This document shows positions 12,188-14,607 of a DNA stretch of 14,607 nt, piece after piece. The DNA is from Candidatus Aminicenantota bacterium (GTDB taxonomy: Bacteria; Acidobacteriota; Aminicenantia; Aminicenantales; Aminicenantaceae). A model generated the notes under the pieces. That model was not told the origin of the DNA and made no database searches. It saw only the letters and a list, made by a program, of their open reading frames with translations. The stretch lies in NCBI GenBank assembly GCA_030633795.1, contig DAOWCB010000007.1, positions 1 through 14,607 of the forward strand. The letters are read 5' to 3'. The translations under genes were made by a program, and so were the position numbers. The first letter of the stretch is position 1; the number at the start of each line of letters is the position of its first letter.

Positions 12188-14496
12188 AATCTTTTTTAAA
12201 AAAAGTTGTTCTGGTCATCCTGTTGATCATTCTGGGATTCTTGTTATTTTTTCCCGGTTATTTCTTCTTTTCCAAGCCTAAATACAAAGGAAACGTTTCT
12301 GTTCAAGGACTGAAAGAGGAAGTGAAAATCCTAACCGATACTTGGGGAGTTCCCCATATTTATGCCGACACGGAAAAAGACCTTTTCTTTGCATGCGGTT
12401 ACATCCATGCGAATGAACGCATGTGGCAGATGGACATCACCAGGAGAACAGGTTACGGGAGGCTTTCTGAATTGTTCGGAGAAGCTCTTTTAGAAAGAGA
12501 CATATACGTAAGAGTGATGGGCCTTAAAGAAGCCGCATTGAAGGACTATGAGCAGCTTCCCCCAGAAGTTAAGGATATGTTAGCCGCCTACAGTCAAGGC
12601 ATCAATGCCTGGCTCAATTCCCGGAAATGGAAGTGGCCCCCCGAATTTTCTGTATTGCGCTATCAGCCAGAGCCATGGAATCCGATTGATTCCCTGATTA
12701 TCAAACAGGTCATGGCCATGCTTTTATGCGCGGATTTCCCGAGCGAAGTGGTTCGTTCGAATCTGATTTATAGAATGGGCCAGGAGAGGGCCCTTCAGGT
12801 TCTTGAAGAAGGAGTAAAACCGCCTTCATTTGAAACAGAAAAGATATCCCTATCCAGACTTTTGGAATTGGCCTATCCCCAACAGAGCAACAATTGGATT
12901 CTCTCTGGCGATCGGACGATCTCTGGGAAACCCCTTTTGGCGAACGATCCTCATCTCGAAATCAACCTGCCGCCTGTATGGTACGAAATGCATCTTCACT
13001 GCCCATCCCTTAACGTCATTGGCGTTACCATTCCCGGTCTTCCTTGGGTGATCATCGGGCATAACGAAGATATAGCTTGGGGATTGTCGAATTCCACGGT
13101 TGATTCGCAGGATCTGTACGTCGAAAAATTTAACGAAACACAGGACATGTACTGGGAAAAGGATGGATGGGTACCATTGATGAGGAAGGAAGAGGTCATC
13201 CGGATCAAAGGAAGAAAGGAGCCGGAAAAGCTGGAGGTTATGTGGACGACTCGTGGCCCCGTAATTTCTCCCCATATTGTCGAGAGCCAAAATCCCATAT
13301 CTCTCAAATGGACCATTCATCAAGGGGATAGAGTTTTCAAAGCCGGTTATCTCCTCAATAAAGCGCAAAACTGGGATGATTTTACGGCAGCATTGAGCCT
13401 GTTCGATTCTCCGTCACAGATTTTTGGATACGCCGACAAGAACAATAACATAGGCTATTATTTGGGCGGCAAGATTCCGCTTCGTACCGAAGAAGCAGCA
13501 CTTTTTCCTTTTCCCAGTTGGAGGGAAGGAGGGGAATGGCAGGGATATCTTGAGGAGGATCAAAAACCCAATCTGTACAATCCTGAGACAGGATTGATCG
13601 TCATGGCAAACCAAAATATTCTGCCAGAAGATTATCCGTTTTACGTGAGTTATGACTGGGATGCGCCGTTTAGAGCGAATAGAGTAAAGGAACTTCTTCT
13701 GCAAACAGAAAAGCACTCTGTCTCCTCTCTCCAGTCTCTCCAAGGAGATATCTATTCCCAAAAAGGAGAACTCTTTTATCCGTTCATCCGGCAAATAGCC
13801 GGAGCCCAAGGAAAGCTGAAGCAAGCTCTCGACATCCTCCAAAATTGGGATTTGCAGATGGATTCCGGGAATGCTCCAGCTTTATACGCCACATTCATGA
13901 ACTTTTTCCCAGAAGAAATTTTTCAAGATGAACTCTTGGAAGATTTTCGAAGCTTCGACTTTTTTTTTAGGAGGAAGATGGCCGGAGCCCTCCGAATCCT
14001 CTCTGAACCGGACTCTTTTTGGTTCGATAATAAGGAGACTCCCGAGATTGAAAAGAGGGAGAATGTGATTAAAAACGCCCTTCTCAGGGCTTATAACCGA
14101 CTGGACTGGTTGTACGGTTCTCCCGAAAATTGGGATTGGAGCAAGATGAATGCTATCCGGTACCAACATCCTTTGGGCCGTCTTTTTCTTTTCCGCTTTT
14201 TTAATCTGGGCTCTCGCCCTTCCAATGGAAATGCCTTCACTGTCAAAGTGAATTATTTGACTCCACACAAAACAAGTTGGTCTGCAAGCTATCGCCAGAT
14301 CATCGATTTATCCGATTGGGACAAATCCGTTTGTGTGCTTTCTTCGGGACAGAGCGGACACTTCATGAGCCGTTTTTATGATAATCAAGTCCCCTTATGG
14401 ATCGGAGGAGAATTCCATCCGATGATTTTTTCCCGAGATGAGGTGGAAAAGAATGCGTCGGCAACGCTTTATCTAAAACCGCCAAATAAAAAATAA
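12184..14496 (+). CDS. Penicillin acylase-family N-terminal nucleophile hydrolase
   Basis: Precursor of 770 residues, typical for penicillin G/acyl-homoserine-lactone acylase relatives, which split amide bonds of N-acyl compounds. A single hydrophobic segment (about 7-29) acts as membrane anchor or signal. The alpha part shows 'VKILTDTWGVPHIYADTEKDLFFACGYIHANERMWQMDITRRTGYGRLSELFGE' (about 47-100). Autocatalytic cleavage is expected before Ser235 in QQSNNWILSG, giving a beta subunit that begins with the nucleophile. Downstream are LLANDPHLEINLPPVWYEMHL (251-271), 'IPGLPWVIIGHNEDIAWGLSNSTVDSQDLY' (283-312) and, near the end, 'SSGQSGHFMSRFYDNQVPLWIGGEFHPM'. All expected family blocks are visible. 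It is co-translated with the binding lipoprotein (ATGA overlap), which suggests action on the same extracytoplasmic ligand. The natural substrate is unknown; beta-lactams are unlikely to be the main one. Confidence 0.9.
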   Translation: MKSFLKKVVLVILLIILGFLLFFPGYFFFSKPKYKGNVSVQGLKEEVKILTDTWGVPHIYADTEKDLFFACGYIHANERMWQMDITRRTGYGRLSELFGEALLERDIYVRVMGLKEAALKDYEQLPPEVKDMLAAYSQGINAWLNSRKWKWPPEFSVLRYQPEPWNPIDSLIIKQVMAMLLCADFPSEVVRSNLIYRMGQERALQVLEEGVKPPSFETEKISLSRLLELAYPQQSNNWILSGDRTISGKPLLANDPHLEINLPPVWYEMHLHCPSLNVIGVTIPGLPWVIIGHNEDIAWGLSNSTVDSQDLYVEKFNETQDMYWEKDGWVPLMRKEEVIRIKGRKEPEKLEVMWTTRGPVISPHIVESQNPISLKWTIHQGDRVFKAGYLLNKAQNWDDFTAALSLFDSPSQIFGYADKNNNIGYYLGGKIPLRTEEAALFPFPSWREGGEWQGYLEEDQKPNLYNPETGLIVMANQNILPEDYPFYVSYDWDAPFRANRVKELLLQTEKHSVSSLQSLQGDIYSQKGELFYPFIRQIAGAQGKLKQALDILQNWDLQMDSGNAPALYATFMNFFPEEIFQDELLEDFRSFDFFFRRKMAGALRILSEPDSFWFDNKETPEIEKRENVIKNALLRAYNRLDWLYGSPENWDWSKMNAIRYQHPLGRLFLFRFFNLGSRPSNGNAFTVKVNYLTPHKTSWSASYRQIIDLSDWDKSVCVLSSGQSGHFMSRFYDNQVPLWIGGEFHPMIFSRDEVEKNASATLYLKPPNKK

Positions 14497-14568
14497 CCGT
14501 AGTTATTCATAAAAAATGCCGATGAAAATATAAGGATACTATCTTAAAAATGTTTTTGTTGTCATTTG

Positions 14569-14601
14569 CAGCAATATCAGGATAATATTATGATATTGCT
14601 G
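14569..14601. repeat. Perfect 11-bp inverted repeat at the right edge
   Basis: CAGCAATATCA (14569-14579) and TGATATTGCTG (14591-14601) are exact reverse complements around an 11-nt spacer. The spacer region contains a second palindrome, ATAATATTAT (14582-14591). No T run follows, so it is a poor rho-independent terminator. An operator for a gene beyond the window, or the end of a repeat element, is possible. The rest of 14497-14607 is A/T-rich and shows no gene. Confidence 0.5.
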
Positions 14602-14607
14602 GAATAA

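Noticed and set aside
12850..13368. 172-residue minus-strand frame inside the acylase gene
   Set aside because: Antisense to the conserved nucleophile and substrate-binding blocks of the acylase; no motif of its own.
1..14607. CRISPR arrays, tRNA or rRNA genes, phage or integrase genes
   Set aside because: No regularly spaced repeats, cloverleaf-type sequence, ribosomal segments or integrase-like protein was seen on reading both strands.

Overview
The window looks like the chromosome of a Gram-negative bacterium, most plausibly a Desulfobacterota ('deltaproteobacterial') or related anaerobic lineage. The hints are a lexA-polymerase mutagenesis cassette, a lipoprotein-type binding protein, several toxin-antitoxin modules and GGGG-ended palindromic repeats. 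This assignment is inference; there is no rRNA or other marker gene here.

Layout. (a) 1-1463: the 3' part of a membrane kinase/CTP-transferase-like gene, cut by the left edge, converging on a cysteine-rich hypothetical gene on the minus strand. (b) 1579-3579: an A/T-rich stretch with two toxin-antitoxin modules in tandem on the plus strand. The first is a ribbon-helix-helix antitoxin with a PIN-domain RNase toxin; the second is an AbiEi/AbiEii (type IV) pair. (c) 3580-3953: no intact gene, but frame-broken coding remnants can be read on the minus strand. (d) 3954-8743: a G/C-richer operon of a LexA-type repressor, a catalytically intact DinB/Pol IV-like Y-family polymerase and a short DnaE-type polymerase III alpha subunit. 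A strong promoter lies at its head and a hairpin terminator at its tail. This is an SOS mutagenesis cassette without imuA. (e) 8812-10107: a LiaF-like membrane protein and a small nitroreductase. (f) 10104-11012: a DUF72 (YecE-like) gene on the minus strand. (g) 10993-11116: a 124-bp element with perfect 30-bp terminal inverted repeats, sitting between two divergent genes and supplying the likely start codon of the DUF72 gene. (h) 11186-14496: a two-gene operon of an ABC-type substrate-binding lipoprotein and a penicillin-acylase-family N-terminal nucleophile hydrolase. (i) 14497-14607: a short non-coding end holding an 11-bp perfect inverted repeat.

How the genes fit together. The lexA-dinB-dnaE genes very likely form one LexA-controlled unit for translesion synthesis: LexA represses, and the Y-family enzyme and the accessory alpha subunit act together at lesions. 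The two TA modules and the decayed gene beside them look like accessory, horizontally acquired DNA placed next to it. The binding lipoprotein and the acylase share a 4-bp stop/start overlap, so they are probably co-translated and may handle the same extracytoplasmic ligand; which ligand cannot be read from sequence.
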